The notes below the pieces were generated by a model. It made no database searches. It was not told the origin of the DNA and was given only the letters and a program-made list of their open reading frames with translations. Shown here piece by piece: positions 39,952 through 51,397 of a stretch of DNA of 64,000 nucleotides. The stretch lies in assembly GCA_022457155.1 (NCBI GenBank), contig JAJGOT010000346.1, forward strand, positions 551,501 to 615,500, in the 5' to 3' direction. Position 1 is the first letter of the stretch. Each line of letters starts with the position of its first letter. Origin of the DNA: Cladopsammia gracilis. Taxonomy: Eukaryota > Cnidaria > Anthozoa > Scleractinia > Dendrophylliidae. The position numbers were made by a program, and so were the translations under genes.

Positions 39952-40174
39952 GATAAAAAGACGTCAATGAAATGATTTTCTTTTAAAAGCCCTGTTACCA
40001 ATTATAATAATTAACACAGCGCACATTGCCCGTTGATACCGGCTTAAATCAGTGGCGCATTTGGGTGAGGGGCTCTATTTTTGGACCTGAGGCATATCCA
40101 CGTGATACTGAATACACACTGCGGTTCTAAACATGACAAAACAACGCATGTTGTAAAAAAAACTTTGATTAATG

Positions 40175-40186
40175 ACTTGACGTTTC

Positions 40187-40214
<28 letters not shown>
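40175..40214 (-). ncRNA. hammerhead-ribozyme-like motif of Penelope type
   Basis: The minus strand reads ACTT, CTGAAGA, T, GTATG-TTGAAG-CATAC, GAAA, CGTC, AAGT. CTGAAGA and GAAA are the two conserved hammerhead core boxes. GTATG/CATAC forms a 5-bp stem II, and ACTT/AAGT forms stem I across the expected cleavage site after CGTC. Stem III is minimal (self-complementary ACGT), as in the small hammerheads known from Penelope-like elements, which work as dimers. One extra T after CTGAAGA is unusual, though the sister copy at 50736 has a T there too. Activity is untested. Confidence 0.6.
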
Positions 40215-40217
<3 letters not shown>

Positions 40218-40424
40218 GGTTGGATATAATACAATAAAAATTTAAATGCTATGGAGAAAGACTGGAACCTAATTTAAAAGAAATGACAATAGTGAAAAAA
40301 TGATAATATACAGACCTATCTTAAAGTCTGCTAGAAAATACAAACATATATACAAGGCTAGTAAAGAAAAAGTTTCTCACTACCCACATTTTCATTTAAG
40401 CTGGTTTTAAATCCTTAATCAATA

Positions 40425-42800
40425 ATGGCTGCGTCCGCACTTGGTGAGTTAACTGGGTTATATTTTTAGTAACCCGGTTAAAATAACTCGGTGAAAAGTG
40501 AAATAACCGAGTTTATTTTTCTGAGCGGCCGCACTTCAGAAGGTTGAACTTTGAACGTGAGAGATCATGTTAAAATTTGATAACGAGAGCTGCACAAAAC
40601 AATACGATTAATGAACGAAAACAATGCCTCTGCACGTGCATTTTAGCGGAGCACTTGCGCAGCCCCATACTCATAGAACCCACGCCCGTCATTTTTCATG
40701 GTCATGGCTAGCGGAATGTTTCGCGGGCGCGCGTGTGCCGCCCTCCGCCGCCGTCGCGCAGGACTTCGCACAGGACTAGCTCGCGGGCGCGTATAACGTT
40801 GCAAAACATGCGCGTACGACGTCATGTTGAAACCAAAGCAAGGCTTTGTTTTTAGCGCGGCTACACGGCCGAATGTCACGTCAGCTAGAAAAACACTTTG
40901 ATGTTTTCTGTGAATTTACTAAGCGGAGAAAAAAGTTTAAATTAAAGGCGTTATTTCCCTGAATATTTCGCGGTTTGCTACTCAAGACAAGGATACTAAT
41001 TAAGGGATACTCAGAAGCCGCTTTAGTGGAAAAAGACGAGCTTTCAGGGATAAAATCTTGCTTCGAGGAACTTCATGTATTACGTTTTTATCAATGCGGG
41101 AGATGTTTGTTTTCTACGGATTTCAGAACCAGAAGCGGAGATTTGAATTTCCAAGCAAGCGAGGGACTTAAAGGTAAAACAGATTACAGTTTTCGATGAG
41201 AATTTATGTTGATATCAATCTGTGAGTGACTTTTTATTGGTGTTATTGTTAGTTTTGGAGAATTGATTTTAAAACGTGCTTTAATTCAGTTGTATCGATC
41301 TCTTGAATTTCATCTTGAAGCTTGAACTCGACGAGCTATAATTAAATGGATATGCGTTTTGCTTTTAAACGTAAACTAATGGAGATTTGAATAAATTTTT
41401 TCGAAAGAAGATGGTGTTGTCCATTTTTATGTGTTTGTTCATTCATTAGATAGATTGAAAAGCGAAAAAAAAGAACAACAAGACTTTGATTTTATAGTAC
41501 AGTTCTATCTTCACACGCATCGCCTTATGCAAATATGTTTGTGTATTTTTGCAATTTGTGATTTTCAAATTAGTTTCTCGGGCAATTTTTGACAAACAAA
41601 AACTGTATTTTATTCGGAAAGTAGTGGTACTAGTTATTCTAGACAGAGAAAAGTTGTTTTTGTGAACTTTTGTACGGTCTATAAAAATGTACTGTGCAGA
41701 CGGTCGCGTAATACTGTTTTTGAGAATTGCTAAAATTGAAAATAGCCCGTTCGTCAATCTAAATTCTTATGCTTCCAACCTTTCACCTTAGTTAAGTTTC
41801 ACCTTAGTTAAGTTTCCCCTTAGTTAAGCTTGTTCAAAGTGCGACGCTGTTAGGCTTGGGCTATCTATATATATTACATATTGTTATTCCCTGCAAAACA
41901 ACATCGGCAAATGATCAAATGATAGGTTTTGTGGAGAACATAAACACGACGGTTTTCCATTCTCTAATTGAAATTGAAAGTCGTTCCTACGGAGGTCTAC
42001 GAATTCAACAAGAAGCCAAAAATTACCGCGTAAGCGAAGATGATTGACAGATCGGGAAAGTTAACCTGCACTAAGGCCCCGTCCACACGTATCCGGATAT
42101 TTTTGAATCTGCAACTTTTTTGTTGCGGATTAGAAAATATTCGCGTCCACACGTAGCGTATTCGAATCGTATTTGCCCGTCCACACGTATTCGGATTCGC
42201 TCTAGCAGCCAGGGCTCCTCTTAAAAAGTTGTCAAAAAAGCATACGAAAAGGCCAAGTTCAAATCAAAGTTCAACTGTAAACACGTTATTAGACTAGAAA
42301 TAAGTCCATGTAGAAGTGAAGCGATAACATTTCGGTCGGCCATGTTGAATATTCGCGCGGTTAAAGACTGGATCTGATACTGTTACGTCAGCGTATTAAA
42401 AATATCCGGATTCGACCGTCCACACGATGCCGTACCCGTAGCGTATTCAAACATTTCTACTCTGGAGAGCGAATTAAAAAAGTTGCGGATTCGTGAGCCG
42501 AATTCGCTGGATACGTGTGGACGGAAGGCCAATCCGCAATATAAAAGTTGCGGATTCAAAAATATCCGGATACGTGTGGACGGGGCCTAAACCACCTGGC
42601 GAGGTGGTTTAAATAAATCTAACCCGGTTAAAAAATTCTATTGTTCTTTAATTAATTTCCATGGGAATGCTAACACGGTTAAAATTCGGTGAACGCCAAA
42701 AATACGCGGCCGCATCAGGAATTTTGTTAAACCAGTTAATTTTAATTTAATTAATTGCAAATAACCGGGTTAACTACTCTAGTGCGGCCGCAACCACTAT
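40425..42800. mobile_element. 2.4-kb composite TIR element
   Basis: The left end (GGCTGCGTCCGCACTTGGTG, then GAGTTAACTGGGTTA) and the right end (inverse of GGTTGCGGCCGCACTAGAGT, then AGTTAACCCGGTTA) are imperfect inverses. Both continue with GCGGCCGC phrases and AACCGGGTTA-type repeats inside. No transposase frame was found in the interior. It contains a three-copy TTAGTTAAGTTTC repeat at 41784-41830 and a nested MITE at 42075-42587. Probably a non-autonomous DNA transposon. Confidence 0.6.
42075..42587. mobile_element. 513-bp MITE with TAA target duplication
   Basis: The ends GGCCCCGTCCACACGTATCC and GGATACGTGTGGACGGGGCC are perfect inverses, extending through GGATATTTTTGAATC. TAA flanks both ends (42072-42074 and 42588-42590), the 3-bp duplication of PIF/Harbinger-type elements. 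Inside are more inverted GTTGCGGATT phrases. Noncoding. Confidence 0.85.
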
Positions 42801-42964
42801 TCAAAGTCATTTGAATATACTTTATTATGCATGCAAGCCAGTAGTCTCGTGCAAATGGATATGGAATCCCCTCGGGGCGCTCTCATTGGTGTAACGGGTA
42901 TATATTAACCGCTCCCTGCTTAATTTGGCATCTTTTGGCGGAAAACCACGCAGTGGAAAGCTCG
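42797..42964 (+). repeat. 168-bp dispersed segment shared with 49628-49795
   Basis: It is nearly identical to 49628-49795. It opens with the self-complementary ATTCAAAGTCATTTGAAT and contains an octamer-like GTGCAAATGG, a CCAAT-like ATTGGTG and a TATATATTAA about 25 bp later. It looks like a compact promoter followed by a shared start MASFGGKPRSGKLA, after which the two copies diverge. It may be the 5' part of a mobile element or a duplicated promoter. The 118-codon frame 42925-43281 is not recognised. Confidence 0.6.
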
Positions 42965-43535
42965 CTTTTTGTTGTTTCCATCAACTCCGAACACAGATCA
43001 CGGCCGACCAAGACATCGCGGTTCCGCTGCCAGGCAATTTGCTCATGCCATCCAAGAGAACAACGCACCGGCTCCGGCCCAGCAAGGCGCTGTTGAGGTT
43101 TGTTATTAGGTTTGTTGTTCTCTTCTTGGTGTTATTCAGCGTATTTCAATTCTTCGAGCACATTTGTTGGGATTTCGTCCGTCGCCCTTCGCGTCTAGAA
43201 GCAAGTTTTCTCCTCAAAGCTTTTGCTTGTGTTGCTATTTTAGTTTTCTCTTGGTCGACTCGTGGTTTGTCCTCGGTTTAGGTTCAGTCTAGCACGCGGT
43301 TCCCAAAGATTTTATTAGTTTTACATGCTTTGCCTCTTTGCCTCACGCACGTGTGTTTAGATCGTCAAAGGAATTCAGAATAACCGTGTTCATGTTCCTG
43401 TTTCACTTCACGGTGTCTAGTTTTGGTGGTTGGTTTTTTCATTCTGTGGAATCTTTTGACACATGTATACAGAGTTTTTTCCGTCAAGTCTCCTAGCGAC
43501 TTTCGGGCGTTTATTCAGGTTTGGAAATGTGGCTC

Positions 43536-44560
43536 GTGGACTTTAGGTCCGTTTATATAGAGCATGTTCGAGTCTCTAATTGGCTTCGGGCCCTTTTCAG
43601 AGAGGTTTCGTGTAGCTTTGTGGACTTTGGGTCCGTTTATAGAGAGCTTGTTTCGAGTCTCTGGTTGGCTTCGGGCCCTTGTCAGAGAAGTTTTTGTGTA
43701 GCTCTGTGGACTTTAGGTCCGTTTATAGAGAGCTTGTTTCAAGTCTCTGATTGGCTTCGGGCCCTTGTCAGAGTAGTTTTTGTGTAGCTCTGTGGACTTT
43801 AGGTCCGTTTATAGAGAGCTTGTTTCGAGTCTCTGGTTGGCTTCGGGTCCTTGTCAGAGAGGTTTTTGTGTAGCTCTGTGGACTTTAGGTCCGTTTATAG
43901 AGAGCTTGTTTCGATTCTCTGATTGGCTTCGGGCCCTTTTTACAGAGAAGTTTTTGTGTAGCTCTGTGGACTTTAGGTCCGTTTATAGAGAGCTTGTTCG
44001 AGTCTCTGATTGGCTTCGGGCCCTTGTTAGAGAAGTTTTTGGTGTAGCTCTGTGAACTTTAGGTCCATTATAGAGTTTGTTTAAAGTCTCTGATTGGCTT
44101 CGGGCCCTTGTCAGAGTAGTTTTTGTGTAGCTCTGTGGACTTTAGGTCCGTTTATAGAGAGCTTGTTTAAAGTCTCTGATTGGCTTCGGGCCCTTGTCAG
44201 AGTAGTTTTTGTGTAGCTCTGTGGACTTTGGGTCCGTTTATAGAGAGCTTGTTTAAAGTCTCTGATTGGCTTCGGGCTCTTGTCAGAGAGGTTTTTGTGT
44301 AGCTCTGTGGACTTTAGGTCCGTTTATAGAGGCTTGTTCGAGTCTCTGATTGGCTTCGGGCCCTTTTTAGAGAAGTTTTGTGTAGCTCTGCGGCCTTTAG
44401 GTCCGTTTCTAGAGAGCTTGTTTCGAGTCTCTGATTGCCCTCAGGCCCTTTTTTCAAAGACGTTTTGTGCTCTGTGAGGGCTTTAGGACCGCTTATTGAG
44501 AGCTTCTCAAGTCTCTGAACGGTTGCGGGCCCCACTCTTTTGAGGAAGTGGTGGAGCTTT
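43536..44560. repeat. 86-bp tandem repeat, about 12 copies, hairpin-forming
   Basis: GTGGACTTTAGGTCC phrases start at 43536, 43620, 43706, 43792, 43878, 43966, 44052, 44135, 44221, 44307, 44390 and 44474. Each unit can form two plus-strand hairpins: GGAC-TTTAG-GTCC, and CTCTGA..GGC-TTCGG-GCC..TCAGAG. Because 86 is not a multiple of three, the protein-like repeats read from it change frame from unit to unit and are not coding. Homogeneous inner copies and degenerate end copies are typical of a satellite, but the conserved hairpin is notable. Confidence 0.85.
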
Positions 44561-44564
44561 TTCA

Positions 44565-47500
44565 TCGACTTTTGGATTGCTTACGGATAATTATTTTTGT
44601 CGTTTGGGCGGCTTCTGCCTTTGATTTTAAAGGATTATGTACTCCTTGAGTCCGTCTTGGGTTGTTACCCATGCTGCTTGGCCGGGGGCTCGCTCTCTGA
44701 CCGCCTCGGGAGGTGGTGTTGGTTCGATCTAAGATCGATCTCTTTTAGATCGATCTAAACGACCAAGTGTACGGCCCCAAACACGAGAAAGACTCTTGGA
44801 GATGTCAAAATTGCGCAAAACTTCAAACCCCAAGGCAGCACCCTATAAAACAGAGGCGTTTGCTTCTATTGCAACTGCCTAGTGCACACGCAGAATTGGT
44901 GTTTCAGGATGCAGAGAGACCTGGAGAACCCACCTGCTGTGAAGCGTCCTCCATGGGATGAACGGCGCCCTTAAACACGGTGGGTCGTTTTAATTTTTGT
45001 CTTGTTCTAATAGGCTGCCTTGTTTTTTGCTTATAGGGGTATTTCAGCCCAAAGCCCAATAAAGTGTTTTCGTTCGCAAGGGCGTTAGCGATGATAAACT
45101 GTAGTCCTTTTTTGAAGTTTTTTGTTTTTCCCTGTTATCCTTTTTTCGATCGCAATCATTTTCGGCTGGGAACAGCAATCCGCACGGACATTCCGTTTCA
45201 TCGGGTGTCACGTGTATTGTCCGTTCGCGGGCGTGTTGGAGCGCTGTTTCCTGGCTGGGACTCCCTCCTTAACCCTGGGTTGTCAGTTACTCTTTTTGTT
45301 CTAATCTTTATCCTTTGTCAATCCCGTTGGTTTATTTGCTATTTTATTCCTCGAAAGCGTTTCAAACACTCCAACGCTCTCGGCGTTCCAGTATGGAAAT
45401 GATTGCTCAGTTTTGCCCTCTAGTTGCTCAACGAGAGCAAGAGAGCGACAGCTCCGACGGGTTAAGTTCGGCGGGAGTCCCGGCCAGGAAACAGTTCTTT
45501 CCATTGAGGCATTTGCATGAAGTCCAGTGGAGAACCGAGTCCCTCTCTTCCTGACTCATTTCGCCTCTTTTTTGTCATCTGGCTCAGTGGGCGTTAGTGT
45601 TTTGCCCTCCAGTCTCCTGATGTTCATCTGTTTTCTGGAGCAGCCCGTAAGCTTAATAACCCTTGATGAATGCACCAAGGTCTTAACTCCTTTCATCGGA
45701 TAAGGTTCCTGGAAATGATGGTTTACCTACAGAGCCTGACATACGACATTGGGGGTTTTTTAGGGGAACCTCTAGTTGAATGTTTTAATAAGTCATTTGC
45801 AAAAGGGACGATAGGAAAAACCGCTTTTTTAACAACGGACTATGCTCTCTCTCCTTTAACATGCGTGGAGTTATACGGGATGTCCTCCTTCCCCTCTATT
45901 ATTTTTGTAGTTTCAGTTAAAATACTGTCCATTGCCATTAGGATGCAAGAAAATGTCAAAGGAATAAAATGAACGGTCTGAAAATTAAACTGCTCCAGTT
46001 TGCTGGCGACCCTACAGCGGTTTTATCGGTTTTGATTTCCGCAAGAGTTTCATTTCTACAACTTAAACGTTTTAAATTGCCTCTGATCTAAAACATCAAT
46101 GCCATGAAACGGGAAGTTAGGTGGATCGGGCCCCTTTAGAACTGTGATGTGAACCACTCGGAGTTTAAAGCAGCAAATGTGCTAAATGTTTTAGAAATCT
46201 TTGTTACATATCACGTACAGCCATTAGTTCAGAAAAAAACGTCAAGCGGGGATTGAAAAAAAAAATAAAATAAAATAAAAAACCAAGAATGCAAGAAGAT
46301 TGTCCATTTATGGGACAATAAACATTATAGAAGAAATTTTGCTTGCGGAAATGATATATCCTAGCTTGCTGTTAGGTACCCCTCCCTAAGTTTTGGAAGA
46401 ATTCATTACCTTGGTCTTAATGCGATTTTTGTGGAACCAGACAAGGGCATTCATGGGGCCATGGTGGTCTTTAGTGATAGATTGCGAAACCACGAAAAGC
46501 TCTAACGCTAAGCTGGTTAAAGCGCATAACTTTGCAACTAGTAGTATGGCGGCCAAACTTCAGAGAAATTGAGGGTTCCGACAATCTATACGAATATATT
46601 CGTATGGACATTTCTTGGATAAGGACTTTAACTACGCAAGTGACCTGGTTTATCACATGTCAAACAGTGATGCAGTCAGAGATGCGAGACTGACAAGGTC
46701 AAATTTTCCTAGCATGGATAACTCTAAGGTAATCTATTCCACAGTTGCCGCTTTTTCAGTCACTGATTTAAAATTTTCACAAAATGGGATAACCATATTT
46801 GGTTTGTTGCTCCTTTTCAAACTCCCTTTGGGAATGAAGTAAACTTGACAGTCAGTACACTGAGGTAGCAGTTACATTCCGAATGTACCTGCGGTCGTTG
46901 TTAGCACGTGGCCCCGCGCGATCCTGCGAATGGCATTCTAAATAATCACACGCGCGGCACACGTAAATCGTTCAGTTCGCACATTTCTTCGTCGTTCGCC
47001 CATTGTATGTTGTAAGCCAGAGTTTTCAATGTCAGGTTCGTGCTTTATGTTCTGGAAACCACTAGCATATTGAAATATGGACGTGATTTGACTAATGGTT
47101 AAGTTAGGGTGATTTCGTGAGATATACGACACCGTTGAAATTTCTCCTGGTGCGTTCACTATAGAAGCCTCTTTCTCTCTCGCCCATTGTGATACATTGC
47201 TTTGTCATATAGGGGTTTTAAAGAAGGAAATCGATCTATTTAATTTTATTGCAGTTACAGGCCAATCGTATATGTGGACCTGTCGAACGTTGCAGAGACA
47301 TTAAACCTTCATTGAGTCATTTCAAAGGAATTTTGCTAATAGAAGTTAACCACGTTTTCTGACTGAAAGACGCCTTAATTTGCTTTTCACAACCAAAAGG
47401 TGTGAAATAGGAGAGGAGCTAAGCCTTTTATACCGGAACTTCGCGTTTAAATCGGATAAGATTTATTTGTTAAAGGAATAATGGAAAACGTTTGAGGAAA

Positions 47501-47572
47501 CGATTTTAATCATCAAAGCAGATTGACATCTAATACGTATATCTTTTATTAATTAGGCGTCATAAATAGAGG
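44565..47572. other. no supported gene
   Basis: A hairpin built of AGATCGATCT phrases lies at about 44725-44760. Plus frames at 45064-45402, 45315-45554 and 45670-45972 and others of 60-75 codons show no domain. (AAAAT)n is at 46258-46282. It could be transcribed noncoding DNA, but nothing shows it. Confidence 0.4.
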
Positions 47573-47580
47573 TTATTAAG

Positions 47581-48137
47581 AGGGTGGCAAAGAGGGGTAC
47601 CGATCACGCATCACGCCGATTTTTTAAGTGAAATCACGCATCACGGAGAAAAGTTTTACCAATCACGCAAATAAGGAGTAATCCGGCATTAAATGGTAAC
47701 AAATTAACGTAGGCCTAACATTAAGCGAGAAGATCGAGTGTATTTAATCTGGAATGCCACGCTGTCGAAACAAAATAGCACTGAAAAGTCCTGTTACATA
47801 TTAATTACATTAACTAGTATGAATGTCTATTGTTTCCGAATTTTAGTTTTGGACCAACCACGAAGATAAAAGGTCAAGAACAGACAGAAAAGACAAGACA
47901 GATGTTGAATTAGACAATTTACGTTGAGTCCTTTGAGTGATAGCTTTCTTGTTTTTCAAAAAATGTCGAAAGCATTCACGTATCACGAAATCAAGTGTCA
48001 CGCGCTTCTAAAATAGCAAATCATGCAATACGCTACGCTATCTGGTCACGCATCACGCCGTTAATTTGGGCATAATCACGCATCACGCGGCTAATTTTGG
48101 GACAATCACGCGTCACGTAAAACCCCTTTGCCACCCT
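47581..48137. mobile_element. 557-bp hAT-like TIR element
   Basis: The ends AGGGTGGCAAAGAGGGGT and ACCCCTTTGCCACCCT are inverses (one base apart). TTATTAAG and CTATTAAG flank them, an 8-bp target duplication with one mismatch, as made by hAT elements. Close to both ends the motif AATCACGCATCACG is repeated three or more times, probably the subterminal transposase-binding sites. No transposase is present. Confidence 0.8.
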
Positions 48138-49567
48138 CTATTAAGCGTGAAGTTGTGTGGTGCGGCCGGGTATTTGTGCGAGTGGATTTTTGTTTCTTTG
48201 AGCCTTTAGGCGAGATGAAATAATTGCTAGCGGCGGAAATGCCCGGCCGTGCCGCGCGGTTTTTCGCTGAATAAGTTGTTTATTATACGGCAGTGATTCT
48301 TCCCCTAAAACTTTTCGAAGCTCTTTTTCCTAGCGCGAGGTCAGAAGAGTGTAATAACGTGTCATATTTGCACTCGTTTTGATGCGTATTTGTACTATAG
48401 AATGTTATGTCGAATAATAATTTATGTTACGTTCCTTTTCTATAATCAAATATCGTGTCTTTGTAAGCCGATGGTCATATGATTTTTTAATGTAATCTAT
48501 ATACTTTAAGATCGCCTTTGTAAATGTGGGATTGTCAAAATCGAAGAAAGTTTGGAAAAAAAATAAACAGACTCGTTATTTTCCTTGGTGAGTTTTCCCG
48601 CCGCGCCCTCGGCGCCGGGCGAAGTGGCAAGCTCCCCCATGAGGGTGGTATAGGGCTATAACTGACACGACAGAGCTAACAACAGCGAGGCATGAGACTT
48701 CCTCTAACAACAACACATTGGTTGCGTTTCTTGAGGTTTCAAATGTGCTTCGTTCGAGTTACAAACCTTTCAAATCTTGTAGCCGCATAAATAATTGTTA
48801 CGTAAACGTGTTGCTTTATTCATTGGCATCTTGCCTGGAAGTCAATTTTGGGAGGCTACCGGCATCTAAGTTCCCCGGATAACAAGCTAGCAAAGTAGTT
48901 AACTCGTTTATGTCGGGATTTTTGGTTTACTACGGTCTTCAGTGCCGGGGTGAAAACGTATAAATCTCACGCCGCGAAAAATAATTGTTTATGTAGATAT
49001 GCGTTTTTATCTTTATTCATAAATGCACTTGGCGTTTTGAGGCAGAAGATCGCAACTCCCTAAAAGGCACACCTTTGCGCTAAAGTGCGCTTGTATGAGC
49101 GCACATTCTACTAAACTGGAAATGTAAATCTAAGACCGAACCAGTTTTATGAGTCTATTTCAGAAAGAGTTATTTGTGAACACAAAGATGCACGCGCTCG
49201 GGTTGTTAAGCCGAAGATTTTTTACGATCATCCTCGAACTTTTCGGCGTGGTTCCGGCAGCGTCACTTAAAACAAAAGGCCTATTGTTCAAATCTTTATG
49301 TGCGAATTTGACCCGGTACAATAGACCATTTCTTGATTCCGCCTCTCGTAGGCTAAGAGGGATTGTATTTCTCGTTGTCATTGTAAAAAGTGTGGTCTTA
49401 GTATGAGGCGGCTTTTAATAGCATACAAATGCGTGTGTCTTTTCTCCTTTTTTTTGGAGGGAAGGGGGTTTGGAGCGGGTTCGGATTTTTAAGGTTTGGA
49501 AAGGGGATATATTTTCGGGTGGTTTCAAGTCCCTTCTGATAGCAAACGTAGGAAAGGGAGTGACATA
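48138..49567. other. no supported gene
   Basis: A GC-rich phrase (CCGCGCCCTCGGCGCCGGGC) lies near 48602. Overlapping plus and minus frames at 49149-49406 have no recognised domain. Confidence 0.4.
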
Positions 49568-50054
49568 GCCGGAGTGTCACTCTCCATATCTTAATCCAAC
49601 AACAATGGCGGCAGAAATAATATAGTACTATTCAAAGTCATTTGAATATACTTTATTATGCATGCAAGCCAGTAGTCTCGTGCAAATGGATATGGAATCC
49701 CCTCGGGGCGCTCTCATTGGTGTAACGGGTACATATTAACCGCTCCCTGCTTAATTTGGCATCTTTTGGCGGAAAACCACGCAGTGGAAAGCTCGCGACC
49801 CACCCTCCCTTCCCGAGTGATCTGTGTTCGGAGCTTCCATACAATGGAGCGCAGTTTTTTCCCCTTGTGCGTTTGGCGGGTCGCCAAACAAAATGTTTAT
49901 CTTTAGCTGCAATACGGCCGCGTGTCCTCCCCGCGGCCGGGGCAAAAAACTGCACTCCACCAGCGACACTCCGTGTCGTTTCCTGACTACGCCGGAGTGT
50001 CACTCTCCATATCTTAATCCAACAACAATGGCGGCAGAAATAATATAGTACTAT
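49568..50054. repeat. 64-bp direct repeats flanking a 359-bp insert
   Basis: GCCGGAGTGTCACTCTCCAT through ATATAGTACTAT occurs at 49568-49631 and again at 49991-50054. The insert begins with the 168-bp segment shared with 42797-42964. Direct terminal repeats around a short noncoding body are reminiscent of a tiny LTR element (TRIM-like) or of a tandem duplication. The frames across the insert are not recognised. Confidence 0.6.
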
Positions 50055-50258
50055 CTATTCTGTTCTAGAAAGTGAGTAGAGCAAGTTGCCTAATGGCGGC
50101 TGCTTCTTCGCGTTTTCGAAGTGTCTATCAAGAGTATTTGTTGTTACGTTTTGAACGTCTATTAGATTTATACTAAAACATGATTCGATTAGTCGCTCTT
50201 GATTTCTATCGCGTGATAGTTGATGAGGTTTCCGAGCTTATAATATGTTTTTTTAATA

Positions 50259-50530
50259 CAGCTGTTTCGAGAAAGGTTGTCGGAAAAAAGCGTAAAAGTG
50301 CGCGCGACAATCCAGAAAGGTATTGTGGGTAGTGATCCACGTTATATCCTAAAAAATCATTTATCCCAATGGCCCGCCATCTAAGATCGTCTCTGTACGG
50401 ACGAGGCATCGCGGGTTTCATGTATTTATTTGACTTATTAAAATTCATTGATCATATCCCATATTATTTTTCGGAATTGTCGCCTTGTGCACTTTGCGCT
50501 TTTTTCCGACAACCTTTCTCGAAACAGCTG
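50259..50530. mobile_element. 272-bp MITE with TA target
   Basis: CAGCTGTTTCGAGAAAGGTT at the left is mirrored at the right and continues as GTCGGAAAAAAGCG. TA flanks both ends, as for Tc1/mariner-type elements. The interior has no transposase. The overlapping plus and minus frames that include PTTFLETA or RQPFSKQL readings come from the mirrored TIRs. Confidence 0.8.
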
Positions 50531-50735
50531 TATACCTCCAGCCTAAACCGGGATCCAGATTGCTCATCCAGACTTCTGGCAGGCACTGAACAAATTCCCG
50601 TACTTGAAAAAAAAAGCGACGATTTAGCTGTAGAAAAGAAGCGACGACATCGAAGTCTATGAATACTATGGCTTTATGAGAAATAGAACACAAACCGCGG
50701 TAATAAACATATTGAACTTATTCATTTTTGATAAA

Positions 50736-50775
50736 ACTTGACGTTTCGTATGCTACTAAATACATTTTCAAAAGT
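50736..50775 (-). ncRNA. degenerate hammerhead-like motif
   Basis: Sister of the motif at 40175-40214. The GAAA, CGTC and AAGT blocks and part of stem II (GTAT...CATAC) are intact, but the first core box reads TTGAAAA instead of CTGAAGA, so it should be inactive. Both sites probably mark ends of Penelope-like element copies. Confidence 0.45.
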
Positions 50776-51397
50776 GACCGTTACAGTGTTGAAAACTATA
50801 CTTCTAACTATTGAGTCTGCAGAAACAACCCTCTGGTGTAACCATTTAAATTAAACCTCTTTGGCAGTACAATCTCATACAAAATTAAATTTCGGATTTT
50901 TTTGTTATTTTTATGTTGCACACAAATAACACTAGTCTTGTAGCTACAAATATATGAACTCCATAAATCGGAAGTAGATTATTGTCTGATCGAAGTATGC
51001 TATTACAAGAAAGAAAACCTCTGGGACCAGAGTAGCATCATCATCATCATCTAGGCCTATTGCGTCAATGAGGCGCACAGGGCCTGGACCAGAGTAGCAA
51101 AATGTATATTTTTCTTTTGCTGTTTCTCTGCCGTGCTAGTCTCCCACGCAGCCGTTATGCTCCTCCCCACCAGCAATGCTCCTCCCCCACCAACAAAGGA
51201 ATGTGGTTCAGATTGAAGTACTGTAAAAACAAGAACATGTGGATTAAGAACACCCAGGCTGAAATTTGATAAAAAAGGAGCATATATATATATATAACCA
51301 CCAGTGGAAAAACTGAAGACTTCATCCGCTATAAAAGTGCTCGATGGTAGAACCAGAGCTGTGAATAAAGATGAATTTCTGGAGTCGGACTATAACC
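50776..51397. other. left flank of the tandem array
   Basis: No gene is seen. A (CAT)n run is near 51035 and (AT)n at 51282-51295. The array begins directly after TATAA at about 51395. Confidence 0.45.

Noticed and set aside
43521..44477. Protein-like repeats such as SVDFRSVYRELV
   Set aside because: The 86-bp period shifts frame each unit and opposite-strand frames are equally long, so coding is not supported.
43536..44560. CRISPR array
   Set aside because: The repeats are contiguous without unique spacers, and the context is a eukaryotic genome.
45064..45554. Host protein-coding exons
   Set aside because: Overlapping frames on both strands, with no domain and no convincing splice structure.
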